This document shows positions 45,099 through 55,099 of a stretch of DNA of 64,000 nt, piece by piece. The translations under genes were made by a program, and so were the position numbers. The DNA comes from AP-15 sp963703665. GTDB taxonomy: Bacteria > Pseudomonadota > Alphaproteobacteria > ATCC43930 > CGMCC-115725. Under the pieces are notes generated by a model that saw only the letters and a list, made by a program, of their open reading frames with translations, searched no databases and was not told the DNA's origin. How positions within the stretch are numbered: position 1 is the first letter of the stretch; each line of letters begins with the position of its first letter. Where the stretch lies: positions 372,001 to 436,000 of the forward strand of contig CAVPFB010000004.1 of NCBI GenBank assembly GCA_963703665.1, read 5' to 3'.

Positions 45099-46199
45099 AT
45101 GAGCGGCGATGAGGCGGAGAACAGCGCCATAGTGCGTATTTTATACAATGCACTGCTGAACAGAAATCCAGACCCAAAAGGCTGGGAATTTTATACCTCG
45201 ATCCTGGACAGCCGGAAAAAGACGTTGCATCAACTCGGGCTCGACTTTGTGGCAAGTGCCGAGTTTACGAATAAGTCGAGGCTCGCTGGCCGGGAGCTGA
45301 TGTCGCTGAACGACTATCGGATTTATGCTGGATACAAAGTCGAAGATTTGGCTTTGTTCAACGAGTTTTCGGATGCGAGCCCGCAGCCGAGGAGCGGATT
45401 TCTGACGGAGTTTGTCGGCAGTGTGGCACGGATCTCTTTGTTGTGGGATGAATGTCGAGATCTCGATGGTAAGGTCCTGCCGCTGCCGATCCCATGTGAT
45501 TACCACGCTGACGCCGTCGAATGGATCGGCATGCTCAAAGCGGTTCGGGCGGCGACGGGGTCGTTCGCGGCAATGGAATTTGGCGCCGGGCACGGCCCGT
45601 GGATCGCGGCCAGCGCCGCCGCGGCGCGTTTGCGCGGCATAAAAGAGCTGCGTTTGTGCGCCATTGAAGGCGATCCCGGGCGCTTCGCATTCTTACAGCA
45701 AAATATCGAAGATAATGATTTGACGAGCCATGACGTCACTTTGATCCAAGCTGCTGTAGGTATTAGCGACGGGTCAGCCAACTGGCCGAGGGTTTCTGAC
45801 CCCCGCAATACGGCCGGTGCCCGCCCGCTTCGCGACGGAAACCACGACGACGAGGCCTATCTGCGGGACATGACGCAAGACACCGTGCAAGTCGAGGTCG
45901 TTTCGGCCAGCCGGCTCCTGAGGTCCAGGCCGATCTGGGATTTTGTTCACATCGACGTGCAGGGCACCGAAGCTGAACTGTGCGCGAGTTCTCTGGAAGC
46001 GCTCTCGGAACGCGTTCGGTACTTGGTTGTTGGCACCCATTCGCGAAAGCTCGATGGGGAGGTAATGGAAACGCTCTTGAATGGCGGGTGGCAGTTGGAG
46101 CACGAAAAGCCGGCCCGCATGAACTGTGCTCCGTCGCCAACCTTGATCGCGCTGACCGCTGGAGACGGCACGCAAGTGTGGCGCAACCCACGTCTATGA
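45099..46199 (+). CDS. FkbM-family methyltransferase with an N-terminal DUF4214-like module
   Basis: Start ATG 45099 (GGGGAA upstream); an ATG at 45036 overlapping the previous stop is possible. 366 residues. Residues about 10-58 (IVRILYNALLNRNPDPKGWEFYTSILDSRKKTLHQLGLDFVASAEF) match the DUF4214 pattern of a short helical module. From about residue 150 a SAM-binding fold appears (MEFGAGHGPWIAASAAA, LCAIEGDPGRFAFLQQNI, ending VHIDVQGTEAELCASSLEAL), as in FkbM-type O-methyltransferases. It probably methylates a sugar of a surface polymer. It completes the run of same-strand glycan genes beginning at 39308. Confidence 0.75.
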   Translation: MSGDEAENSAIVRILYNALLNRNPDPKGWEFYTSILDSRKKTLHQLGLDFVASAEFTNKSRLAGRELMSLNDYRIYAGYKVEDLALFNEFSDASPQPRSGFLTEFVGSVARISLLWDECRDLDGKVLPLPIPCDYHADAVEWIGMLKAVRAATGSFAAMEFGAGHGPWIAASAAAARLRGIKELRLCAIEGDPGRFAFLQQNIEDNDLTSHDVTLIQAAVGISDGSANWPRVSDPRNTAGARPLRDGNHDDEAYLRDMTQDTVQVEVVSASRLLRSRPIWDFVHIDVQGTEAELCASSLEALSERVRYLVVGTHSRKLDGEVMETLLNGGWQLEHEKPARMNCAPSPTLIALTAGDGTQVWRNPRL

Positions 46200-46283
46200 G
46201 TCATCCGGCAGCTTGGCGGAACACGGAAAAGGCAGGCACCGGCGGTTAAGATGACCGATCCGCGTTGCCGTGTTCGACTGGGA

Positions 46284-47105
46284 TCAGCCGGCTATCTCGC
46301 AAAGGGCGATCGTCGTACCGGCGACATATACCAGGTTTCTGAGGCGTGGATCACTCCTCTGATGTTCCTCAAGCACCTCGGTTACGCCACGCCATACACT
46401 GTTGTAATCGTGCCAGGCAATTAGGCCAGGACGATCCCCGATCAATCTTAATGCAACTTCCGTATCGTTGCGAACATAGGGGGCAGCGTGACTCGCATCA
46501 ACGAATACAAAATCGACTTCGCCATGCCACCGAGAAAAATCAAAGCTGGCTGTGTCACCAAACAGCTGAACGATCTTTCCCGAGGCCGCAGCGTTTACGA
46601 AGCGAGTGCCGGATGCGCCTTTGTCGATATACTTGCGCTCCGCGGGATGCAGATCCAGAAGGGCGCTGTCCATCTGCGACCGCGGCAAGTCTATCGTGTA
46701 GGTGATTGTCTGGTCTGGCGTGTTCGCTGCAAGATTGAGCGCCGTTCGCCCGTCGAAAGTACCCAATTCGAAGACGACATCAGGGGCACGCTGAGCAACA
46801 AGATGATTCAACACCACCAGTTCCAAAAACGAAACATTCCCGTCGGCGCCGTCCGGCTCGATAATCCGGATGGGAATACCGAAGCGGCAAACTTTGCTCA
46901 TCGACACCGGTTGGAGCGCCGGCGCCGGGAGCGCTGCTGGTCGGCCCATTACCGTTGACTGAAACTCCGGTGACTGGGTGAAGGCACGGCGCAGCTCGTC
47001 CGTGGACGAAAGGTGAGCTGCATGCGCGGCAACCACCTGTTCGTTTTCGGCCTCGCGTCCAAGAAGGAGGCGATAGGCAGCTCTGACGTCCTCTTCGCTA
47101 ACCAC
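46284..47105 (-). CDS. SAM-dependent methyltransferase (Methyltransf_24 type) with an N-terminal DUF4214-like module
   Basis: 273 residues. Residues about 4-50 (EEDVRAAYRLLLGREAENEQVVAAHAAHLSSTDELRRAFTQSPEF) repeat the DUF4214-like pattern seen in two neighbouring enzymes. The catalytic part has VVFELGTFDGRTALNLA (SAM-binding motif I), TIDLP, and DFVFVDASHAAPYVRNDTEVALRLI, typical of class I methyltransferases acting on glycans or small molecules. Transcribed opposite to its neighbours. It is convergent with the FkbM gene and divergent from the methyltransferase at 47381. Confidence 0.75.
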   Translation of the reverse strand: MVSEEDVRAAYRLLLGREAENEQVVAAHAAHLSSTDELRRAFTQSPEFQSTVMGRPAALPAPALQPVSMSKVCRFGIPIRIIEPDGADGNVSFLELVVLNHLVAQRAPDVVFELGTFDGRTALNLAANTPDQTITYTIDLPRSQMDSALLDLHPAERKYIDKGASGTRFVNAAASGKIVQLFGDTASFDFSRWHGEVDFVFVDASHAAPYVRNDTEVALRLIGDRPGLIAWHDYNSVWRGVTEVLEEHQRSDPRLRNLVYVAGTTIALCEIAG

Positions 47106-47380
47106 AGCGCTTCACCGTTTTACTGATAAATGTAAGTTCGACGCGATAGGCCACCCCAGCCCGGAACGGATGAAAACGATGCAATTCCCCACATGAAGTC
47201 AAGGGACGGCCTTTACCCAGGTTACGGGCACACACCTTGTGTCCTTAGTAACTTGCGCAGAAGCTGCAGCGAGCGTGGTTTGAGCATAAGAAACAATCTA
47301 AGAGGGAACCTTGTCGAGACTACACTATTATACGTATCGTTCTCTACCAAAACGGATCGTGCGCAAAGGAGCTGGCAACT

Positions 47381-48114
47381 ATGCGAAACACGGATAGGGA
47401 TTGGCAGACAATTGCCGAGACCGCGCCCTGTATGGAGTCCTGGTCCATGACGAGTTTCTTAGCCCCACGGCAGAAGCCCTATCTGAGTTTTTCGCGACAG
47501 GTGAGAACGATGTCAGGGCGACGTTGACCACGATTCGCTCACAGCTCGGCGCCTTCAATCCAAAGTCGGCGCTCGATTTTGGCTGCGGTCCAGGTCGCCA
47601 ACTTATTCCGATCGCGCGCGAGAGCGGCGACGCTTACGGGGTGGATGTCAGCGATCGCATGCTGGCGCTTGCCCGGGGTCACATTGCCGATGCCGGGGTG
47701 AATGCGGCTGTTGGCAAGGATTTTCCGGACAGGACATTCGATTGGGTGAATTCCTCGATCGTGATACAGCATATCCCGCCGCGTCGAGGCTATGACATTC
47801 TTCGCAAGCTTTGGCAGATCCTCAACCCCGATGGGGTCATCAGCGTCCATCTCACGATCTACCACGACGGCGGCGGCACCGCAGAGCTAATAAGGGATTT
47901 AGCCCGGTACAGCTATGACGGCGAGCAGCTTGTGAATTACGTGGACGCCAGCGAGGCGGCCGTCGGCAGCATGTCGATGTACGATTATGATCTCAGCCGC
48001 GTTTTCTCGGTGTTCGACTTCCCTGACCGCCAGCCGATACATCTGGTAAAGACAATTCACGGCGCGAGCCACGGGGTCATCCTCTACGCACGAAAACTGG
48101 CAGCAAGCCCGTGA
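47381..48114 (+). CDS. Class I SAM-dependent methyltransferase, one-base deletion near the start
   Basis: ATG 47381 with AAGGAG upstream gives MRNTDRDWQTIAETAP, a common start of this family. The homology then continues one frame away as LYGVLVHDEFLSPTAEALSEFFATGE. Restoring one C in the run at 47426-47428 joins them (ETAPLYGVLVHDEF). SAM motif I is ALDFGCGPGRQLIPIA, followed by GVDVSDRMLALARGH and a motif IV/post region IVIQHIPPRRGYDIL. About 244 residues. Likely a small-molecule or sugar methyltransferase of the glycan cluster. Its stop overlaps the start of the downstream gene (GTGA). Confidence 0.78.
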
Positions 48115-50070
48115 ACCGTTCCGAGGAAACTGGTGGAGTACAGGTTGCCAGACCTGCCCGACGCGATGCGGTGAAATCTGCAGTTCCGCTCCACAGCTGT
48201 CGCATATGGCTATATGCGGCAACGGTATTTCTTACAGCCGCATCTTCTCTGAGTACCGCGTTTGCTCAACGCGGCGAGGCCCAAACAGCTCCGACGATTG
48301 CTGACCGGGTTTCGGTTGCGGCGACGAATGCGGCGCTCCCCGGCTTGCGAGCAGCGGATCGGCGCATGGTCGTGCGCGAGGGTGTCGATTCGCCCGGTGA
48401 TGCGCCGCCGCTGACGTTTCGACTGTCGCCCGGCCCTTGTGCCGCCGCGGACGGCTATGTGGAAGTGGCACTCGCCGATGGCGGCTGCGCGCGGGCGGTC
48501 ATCCCGGCCTCGGGGCTCGATCCGAGACAAGAGGGCGCCAAGTTCGACGGCAAGACCGACGACACCGCCTCCCTGCAGCGCGCCTTCACTTATATCGCCA
48601 GACATTCGGCAAGGCTGGAGCTGCCGGCCGGCAGCGCCCGCTTTTCGGCGATGCTGACGATCCCGTCCGGGTACAATCGATTCACCATCGCCGGCGCCGG
48701 CGACAATTCGGTTCTGCAATACGCCGGGACCGGCACGACCAACGATTTGATCGAAATCGGCACTCCGGGCAGCAACCGGGCCAATAGCGGCCTCACCCTG
48801 ACCGGGTTTCGCATCACCAGCGCGACGCGAATGTCCGGGGGTGCCGCGCTGCATTTGTGGCACGTCGTGCTGTCGCGCGTCGATCCGGTCATCGACAGCC
48901 AGGCCGGCAGCGGCAAATTTTATGACGGGATCTGGTTCGACGAATGCGACGTCGTCGATGTGCCGGAGGTCGAGATGGCCGGTGCTTCTCACGATGTCGT
49001 GCTGCTCAATGGTTCACGGCGATCGGAACATTGGTGGCCGAATTACGTCACCGAAATTCGGTTTGGCCGCGGCAAGATTTCACCGGCGAACTCGCAGACA
49101 GCGGCCGGCACATTGCCGCTGAACGGGGTTCATGTCGCCGGCGGGGTCGGCGGGCTGTCGTTCGAACTCGGTCGACATCATTGCCAACCAGCACAATGTC
49201 ACGATCGACCAAGCTGTCACCCATACCGGCAACCAGACGGTGACGTTTGGCCCCACCACCTATCTCGACATCTCGCAGCATGACGACATCGTGATCGACG
49301 ACAACAGCCCGCCGGCGCAGTGGCAGGGCGGCACCAAGCTGATCGATTTCGACGGCTGGATCGCCAGCGGGGGGCAGTGGGGAACCAAGGACACGACGGC
49401 CAACTGCGTCAATGTCGAGGCGTTTGCCGGCGGCAGGGTTCTGCTGCGCGGCAATGTGGTCGGGGCGTGCATGGACCACGGGGTCTACGACCAGGACGCT
49501 ACGGCAGCGGTCGAGGTCGCATCGTCGGAGGATTTCTACAATAATGGCCATTACGATGTTGCGAGCTCGGTCAAGAGACCGCAGATCGCGGTGACCAACG
49601 CGCGCTTCAGCGGCCAAGGCGGCCCGGCGTTCGACGCCAATACGCTGACCTCGACCTTGCCGATGTACACCGGCAAGATCGCAATGACGACGCCGGTGGC
49701 ACTGGCGATCGGCGGCTCGACGCGCGGCATTACCTATTCCGAGCGAAGAAGCTATTACCAGCTCCTCGGCAATCTGGTCATGATTGATTTTGGCCTTAAT
49801 CTGTCGAGCAAGGGACCGAACAGCGGGCCGCTGACACTGATCGATCTGCCGAGCGGCCAGACGCCGAATGCGGCATTGGGCGGCGGCGGCTCCGTGCATT
49901 ATTACACCGGCTGGAATGCGCTTGCCGGTAATCTCGATTTGTCCGTCGACAGCCTGGGCCGGCCCTTCGCCAACATCTATCAATCGACCGCACGCGGCAT
50001 CGCCCCAACCTTCGACACCAACCTCACCGACGGATCGACGCTGTGGGGCGAACTGCAGTATTTCCGCTGA
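48111..50070 (+). CDS. Exported right-handed beta-helix protein (pectate-lyase-like), one frameshift
   Basis: GTG 48111 overlaps the preceding stop. A signal peptide (SCRIWLYAATVFLTAASSLSTAFAQ) is visible. EGAKFDGKTDDTASLQRAFTYI is the opening of pectate-lyase-superfamily/phage-tailspike-like beta-helices, followed by many short repeats. At about 49164 a one-base insertion breaks the frame; deleting that G gives LSFNSVDIIANQHN and the reading continues to 50070. About 650 residues. Such proteins bind or cleave polysaccharides; catalytic residues cannot be placed. Coupled to the methyltransferase and located in the glycan cluster, so it may process or cap the polymer outside the inner membrane. 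Confidence 0.65.
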
Positions 50071-50088
50071 CGCACTCAGCACGCGCAG

Positions 50089-51249
50089 CTAAAGTTCGAA
50101 CCATGGCCCGTCAGCGGGAACCATATGCCGGCCGACCCAATCGTAAAACTTGAGGTCCTCGGCGTTCTTGTCGTAAATCGTCAAACGAAGGCGCCGGTCG
50201 AGATCGGAGAGTTCGACGTATCTGGTCGATACGTTTGCCCGATCGAATCGAGTAATTCCGCGATAGCGAATGTAGTCATCAACTTGCTGAAAGCGGATGA
50301 TCTTCAGATCGAGGATGGCGGCGTTGTCGAGCACCGATTCGAGTTGGGGCTCGGTGCCCAAAGCCAGGCAGGTCGGATTGTCCGGCACGAGCAGGGCGAC
50401 GATCTTTGGCGCGAGCTCGATCGCACGGCGCCGATCCGGCAAAAACGGGTCGTCTGGCAGCTCGAGAGTGTTCCGCCAGCCGACCACGTCGGGGTGGTTG
50501 GGGTTGCCGCAAAGCAGGGTCAGCACATAGTTGATCCTGGAAAGGCAGGCGTCGATCGGATCGCGCAGGATCGTATATGCGGTATCCCAACCGCGTTTCA
50601 GATTATTGGTCAAAATCCGGCTGGTCGGCGGGTGCCCGAAGATGAACACGTGCCGGGTCTGTGGATCGGTAAGCCGCAACACCGTGTCTCGTAGATAACC
50701 GAGTATCGTCGCGAACCAGCCGTTGTCATATCCCGGGAACAAGTGGAGCGGGCAAAACCGGGGATCGGCTCGGAATGCCTCGAAGACCGTGCTTCCGCCT
50801 GATTTGGGAATGTGAAAGAAGAATTCGCGCGTGAGATGCGGGAATTCGCGCTGCAGGATGATGTCGTGCCGATCCATGAATTCGTGCGAGCACAGGATCT
50901 CGCTGATGCGGCGCGACGGGAACAGCACCAGTTCCCTCGCCTCGGCGGCGGTCTCCGGGCTGCGCCCCAGCAGCTCCTCGATATAGAACCGGGCAAATTG
51001 GCTCGGCCCGCGCCGGCGCAGATTCTCGTCCAGTTTCCGCAGACCCGCATCGTAGCCGTCCGGATCCGCGACGGCGCGAAAGACGCGCTCGAGCAGCGCC
51101 CGATAGCGGAACGGTTCAAGCTCCGACCCGGGTGATCCGCCGGGAATTGCCCCCGGTTCGGCGCTCGGACTGGCGTCGGGCCGCCCGACCGGGGAAAGCT
51201 CGGTTGAAAATGAGGTATCCGTCAATTCAGTAGTCGCTTGCAGCGGCAT
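50089..51249 (-). CDS. Sulfotransferase-family protein with an N-terminal DUF4214-like region
   Basis: 386 residues. The 5'-phosphosulfate loop HIPKSGGSTVFEAFR (about 146-160) and the 3'-phosphate-binding segment TAYTILRDPIDACLSRINYV are those of the carbohydrate (heparan 2-O type) sulfotransferase family using PAPS. Residues about 50-125 (RALLERVFRAVADPDGYDAGLRKLDENLRRRG, then ISEILCSHEFMDRHD) resemble the DUF4214-like module of two nearby methyltransferases. The Ser/Pro/Gly-rich first 45 residues are probably disordered. Predicted to sulfate a surface glycan. No PAPS-synthesis gene is in this cluster. Confidence 0.75.
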   Translation of the reverse strand: MPLQATTELTDTSFSTELSPVGRPDASPSAEPGAIPGGSPGSELEPFRYRALLERVFRAVADPDGYDAGLRKLDENLRRRGPSQFARFYIEELLGRSPETAAEARELVLFPSRRISEILCSHEFMDRHDIILQREFPHLTREFFFHIPKSGGSTVFEAFRADPRFCPLHLFPGYDNGWFATILGYLRDTVLRLTDPQTRHVFIFGHPPTSRILTNNLKRGWDTAYTILRDPIDACLSRINYVLTLLCGNPNHPDVVGWRNTLELPDDPFLPDRRRAIELAPKIVALLVPDNPTCLALGTEPQLESVLDNAAILDLKIIRFQQVDDYIRYRGITRFDRANVSTRYVELSDLDRRLRLTIYDKNAEDLKFYDWVGRHMVPADGPWFEL

Positions 51250-51331
51250 CGGCAGGTTCTTCCCGTCAGCAATTGCTCAACAGCGCGCGCCCGTCGGAAC
51301 TCAGAATATTATAACGCGATCTCGGTTCCGA

Positions 51332-53627
51332 TCAGGGTTCGTCGTGCTGCTCGGCGGCATGTGGGTCCGGAGGCGAATCGAGCGGATCGCTGCGAAAAAA
51401 CGCCCGCAGAGGCTTGATCGTGATCAGATTGGACATACCGGTCATTGCCTCTTCGAGCAGCATAACCCGGGCCAGAGCGTCGCCGCCCGGCGCGTAACCG
51501 ATCGAGGCGACGCCAAACCACAAATACTCGCGCTCGTCGATCCCGGCGGCGATCTCCCCGTCGACATCGAACTCCACGGCCACTTGTCCATTGTCGGCGG
51601 TCGCGTGCAGCAGCAGAAACCGTCGGGCGCCGGCTTCCACCCTGATGACCGGATAATTCGTACCGTTGACGCCGATGCGCAGCGGCACCGCCTCGAGCCC
51701 GGCCACTGTAAAGACCTCGATCATAACCAAGATCGCTGCAGTCTCGCGCGCTTCGCTGGCGAATGCGATCCTGCCGCTGCGGCCCCGCATCCAGCGGCCA
51801 AAACTCTCGACCGCGTCCCATGAGAGATCGCAGGCGAATTGCACGAACGCCGAATCTCCGCTCCGCAGAAACTCAGGAATGTTCTCATGGTGCCCGAATC
51901 GGTGCATCTGCCCCGGCGTCGCGCGCGGTGGCTCGACGGTCTTGGCGACGTCGCCCCAACCCTCGCGCAGGGTGCGGATGATGGCTATGGCGTCAGCAGC
52001 GACCTCGTGCCATTCCCGCGGCGTGAAGCTTTCCCGGATCCGAAGCGCTCTCTGTTCGAGATATTCCGGGTCTTCGACCAGCCGCAACATTTTCTCGTAG
52101 CCGTCGCTGTCGTTGAACGGGTCGACGTAATCGACGAAGTCGCCGGCGATCTCCGAAACCGAGCCGCTGCTCGACGCGACACACGGCCGGCCGTGCACGA
52201 GACTGGCTGCGACCGGGGACGCCCACCCGTCCGCGATGCTCGGGAACACGGTAAACAGCGCCGATCGATAGAGCATGGCGAGTTCTGCGCCGGACAGATC
52301 GGTCAGCGTTACGACTTGCCCGTTGAAATCGCCCGTCGCCTCAACTTGGCTCAGAATTCTCATCCCCTCGCCATCCCGGCCTGCCGACGAAGACCAGCTG
52401 AGGTACGTTGCCACCGCCGCGCTGAGTGAGGCGTTTCCAAATTCGTAATAAATAAGCATGGTTCGCCGCAGCTTCGATCGGTGACACATACAATACATAT
52501 TTTTCCTTGAGCAATCGGGCGACAGCGTTGGACAGATGGGTCGTTTTTACCGGGTCATCGGCAATGACGTCAGAGGGCTTCAGTGTCCGGATCGTGGCCG
52601 GGGCGATGCGGCTTTCAACAGCAAAGTCTTCGATTGCCCGAGCCGAATGCTCCGAGACGCAGAGAACGAAATCGGCAACACGGAGGATCGCCGATAGCCC
52701 AGACCTGAATGCTTCCACGAACTCCCTTGTGCAGAATTCGGGGTGGCTAATCGGAGTCGTATCGTGGATCAGCACGCCGATGCGCACGCTTTGACGCCCC
52801 AGGTCGATGATCCGCTCGATCAAAGTCTCCGAAACCCAGAATTCGCCAAGTATCAACAACACATCGCCGGCAATCGGCTGATATCGGCGGCCGCGGCTCG
52901 CGGCTGACCGAGCAATGCTCCGCAACCGCACGTGCTCGATCTCGTCGCCTGACGATACGCTGGCGAGTTCACCGACAAAACCCGCGTCGATGACGACGTA
53001 GCACGGCCGATCGTGAGCCTCCGACAAAAACTGGATGCCGGGGCGGTGTTCGGCTGACGTCGCAACGATTGCGTTGGCGAGGCCGAGCTCGAATCGCTGG
53101 ATGTCCGAAACTGCTGCCTGCTGGTCCGGATTGAAAAACAGATCGGAAAGGTCGACGAACGTCATCGGCTGCCGTGGCCCGGCCGAGCGCTGGGCCAGCG
53201 GCAGGTCTTCGCTGCCGATACCGAACTCGGCGAGCTCCTGCCGCGCATCGACCAGCATATCGTCGAGCCGCGCCGCCTCGCGATACGCAGCGATCGCACC
53301 CGAGAAGTTGCGCATGCGTTTGTAGAGATGGCCGAGTTGCAGATGGGTATCAGCCACCTCCGGAGCCAAGCTCAGGCTCTTTTCATAGGCGGTCTCCGCC
53401 TCGCCCAAATTCCCCGATTCCTTCAGCGCATGGCCGAGCTGCACCCAGATCGGCGCTTCCTCCACCCGCTGCGCCAAGTACTGGCGGTAAAACCTGGCAG
53501 CGTCCGCCCACCTTCGGTTGTCCCGCGCCACGTCCGCGGCCGACAGCAATTGCCGCACGTTCTCCGATTGGCTCGATGGCTGGACGTCTCCCTGGTCGCG
53601 GCTGCGCCTGTTGAGAATGAACGCCAT
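51332..53627 (-). CDS. TPR-glycosyltransferase (GT4-like) fusion, one frameshift
   Basis: Start ATG 53627 chosen (a TTG at 53687 is in frame). First frame: TPR units (WADAARFYRQYLAQRVEEAPIWVQLGHALKESGNLGEAETAYEKSL and a second copy), then a glycosyltransferase-like domain (YVVIDAGFVGELASVSS, DFVLCVSEHSARAIEDFAV, VLYVSPIEAAANHAYLLRIW). Near 52370 the frame is lost in a G-run. Removing one G gives PGWRGMRILSQVEA and the donor-binding half (VTLTDLSGAELAMLYRSALFTVFPSIADGWASPVAASLVHGRPCVASS). A further C-terminal domain of about 200 residues is unrecognised. The TPR part is similar in design to that of the protein at 39308, suggesting a shared origin. Confidence 0.68.
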
Positions 53628-53817
53628 TACATTAACCTGAACGCGATTCCCGCGGCGATCAGAAGCGACTTCGCGATGTTTTGTCAAGCCGGCTAAGACG
53701 CGCGCGGCGGTCAGGATTTTTCAGCCGATCACGCTCGGAAATACGCCGTGCTGCACGGAGAGCGGCACGCCGTCCCGGAATGCCGCTCTGGTTCCGCCTC
53801 TAGGGCTTTGCCGGGCG

Positions 53818-54213
53818 CTACAATTGCCCGACACCGGCGCGGGCACAGTCCTCGTCCTGCTGAGCGGTGCCGCCGCTAACGCCACAGGCACCCTCGACGA
53901 CTCCATTGCGGATGATCGGAACCGCACCCTGGCCCATGATCATGTGGCCGCCCTCGGCCGTGGCAACTCCGCGCGGCGTCGGCTGGTCGGCGCGTTCCGC
54001 CATCTCGCCGCTGGGACGGCCGAACGCCGCCGAGGCAACGGCCTTGCCCTGGCTGGCATAGGCGCTCGCCCATATCGCGTTGTCCATGCGCTGAAATGCG
54101 ACCGGTCGACCGCCGGCATCGCAGACAGACGAGCTGATCTTGATATTCAGATCCTCTGCTTTTGCCAAGGCGCCCCGAATGATCCGATTGGCCTCTTCCA
54201 AAGTAAGACTCAT
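53818..54213 (-). CDS. GlcG/HbpS-family heme-binding-like protein
   Basis: ATG 54213, GAGGAAA upstream, 131 residues. Typical of the DUF336 family: MSLTLEEANRIIRGALAKAEDLNIKISSSVCDAGGRPVAFQRMD, then AVASAAFGRPSG, then GQGAVPIIRNGVVEGACGVSGGTAQQDEDCARAG. The family includes the Streptomyces heme-binding HbpS and GlcG from glycolate loci; the biochemical role is usually unknown. No glycolate oxidase gene is near. The protein is intact and cytosolic by sequence. Confidence 0.9.
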   Translation of the reverse strand: MSLTLEEANRIIRGALAKAEDLNIKISSSVCDAGGRPVAFQRMDNAIWASAYASQGKAVASAAFGRPSGEMAERADQPTPRGVATAEGGHMIMGQGAVPIIRNGVVEGACGVSGGTAQQDEDCARAGVGQL

Positions 54214-54363
54214 CGATTGTTTCCTCGGTTTGAGATGTTGATGTTTGCCCACCGGCGTGACAATAGCGCGTCGCGGCAATTGTCGTGCACGACCCCGACG
54301 CTCCGGATGACCACCATCCACCGGTCCGCGAACAGGCAGGCGGCAGTCGCGCAGGAGAGCGAT

Positions 54364-55050
54364 GTGAGCAGCCGGCGGGGCATGCTAGAGACCGCACTAT
54401 ATCCGACCGTGAAGCGCTTCCTGGAAGCAGCGGGCTTTGAGGTGAAGGGGGAGGTCTGCGGCTGCGACATCGTCGCGGTGCGCGATGCGGAGCCGGAGCG
54501 GCTCGCCATCGTGGAAATGAAGCTCGGCTTCAGCCTCGATCTGCTGCTGCAGGCGGTGGAGCGCATGCGGGCAGCGGATGAGGTGTGGCTTGCAGTCCCG
54601 GCGACACGGCGCGGACGCGACCGAGATCCACGCGTGCACCGGCTATGCCGGCTCCTCGGTCTCGGTATCATGGCAGTCAACGTCGCGCGCGATCGGATCG
54701 AGGTGCTCGCCGAACCTGGGCCGTATCGACCGCGATCGGATCAGCGTCGGCGCCGGCGGCTGCTCAGCGAGCATGCACGTCGAAGAGGTGACCCGTCACC
54801 GGGCGGCTCGACACGCCAGCCGGTGGTAACGGCCTATCGGCAACGGGCCCTAGCCTGTGCTGCGGCGCTGCAGCCAGGTCCCAGCCGGCCTCGTGATTTG
54901 CGAGATATAGCGCCCGATGCCGGCCGGATTCTGCTGCGCAACGTGTACGGTTGGTTTGAGCGCACGCAGCCTGGCATATATCGGCTTACCGAGCTTGGCG
55001 AGGCAGCTTTGCGGCGCGGTGATGTACGGAGATTTGTCTCAGGGCAGTGA
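54364..55050 (+). CDS. DUF2161 (PDDEXK-like) family protein
   Basis: GTG 54364 (GGAG upstream) or ATG 54382. MLETALYPTVKRFLEAAGFEVKGEVCGCDIVAVRD, then AIVEMKLGFSLDLLLQAVERMRAADEVWLAVPA is the DUF2161 pattern. The Asp of CDIVAV and the Glu-x-Lys of VEMKL fit a PDDEXK nuclease-like active site (inference). The C-terminal portion GWFERTQPGIYRLTELGEAALRRG looks like a winged-helix. About 228 residues. Diverges from the GlcG gene and lies next to the IS cluster. A role in DNA processing is possible, but not established. Confidence 0.65.
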   Translation: MSSRRGMLETALYPTVKRFLEAAGFEVKGEVCGCDIVAVRDAEPERLAIVEMKLGFSLDLLLQAVERMRAADEVWLAVPATRRGRDRDPRVHRLCRLLGLGIMAVNVARDRIEVLAEPGPYRPRSDQRRRRRLLSEHARRRGDPSPGGSTRQPVVTAYRQRALACAAALQPGPSRPRDLRDIAPDAGRILLRNVYGWFERTQPGIYRLTELGEAALRRGDVRRFVSGQ

Positions 55051-55099
55051 GAGGGGGGTACTCCGAGGATTGCTGAAGTCCGTAAAGAGGAGCACCCCC

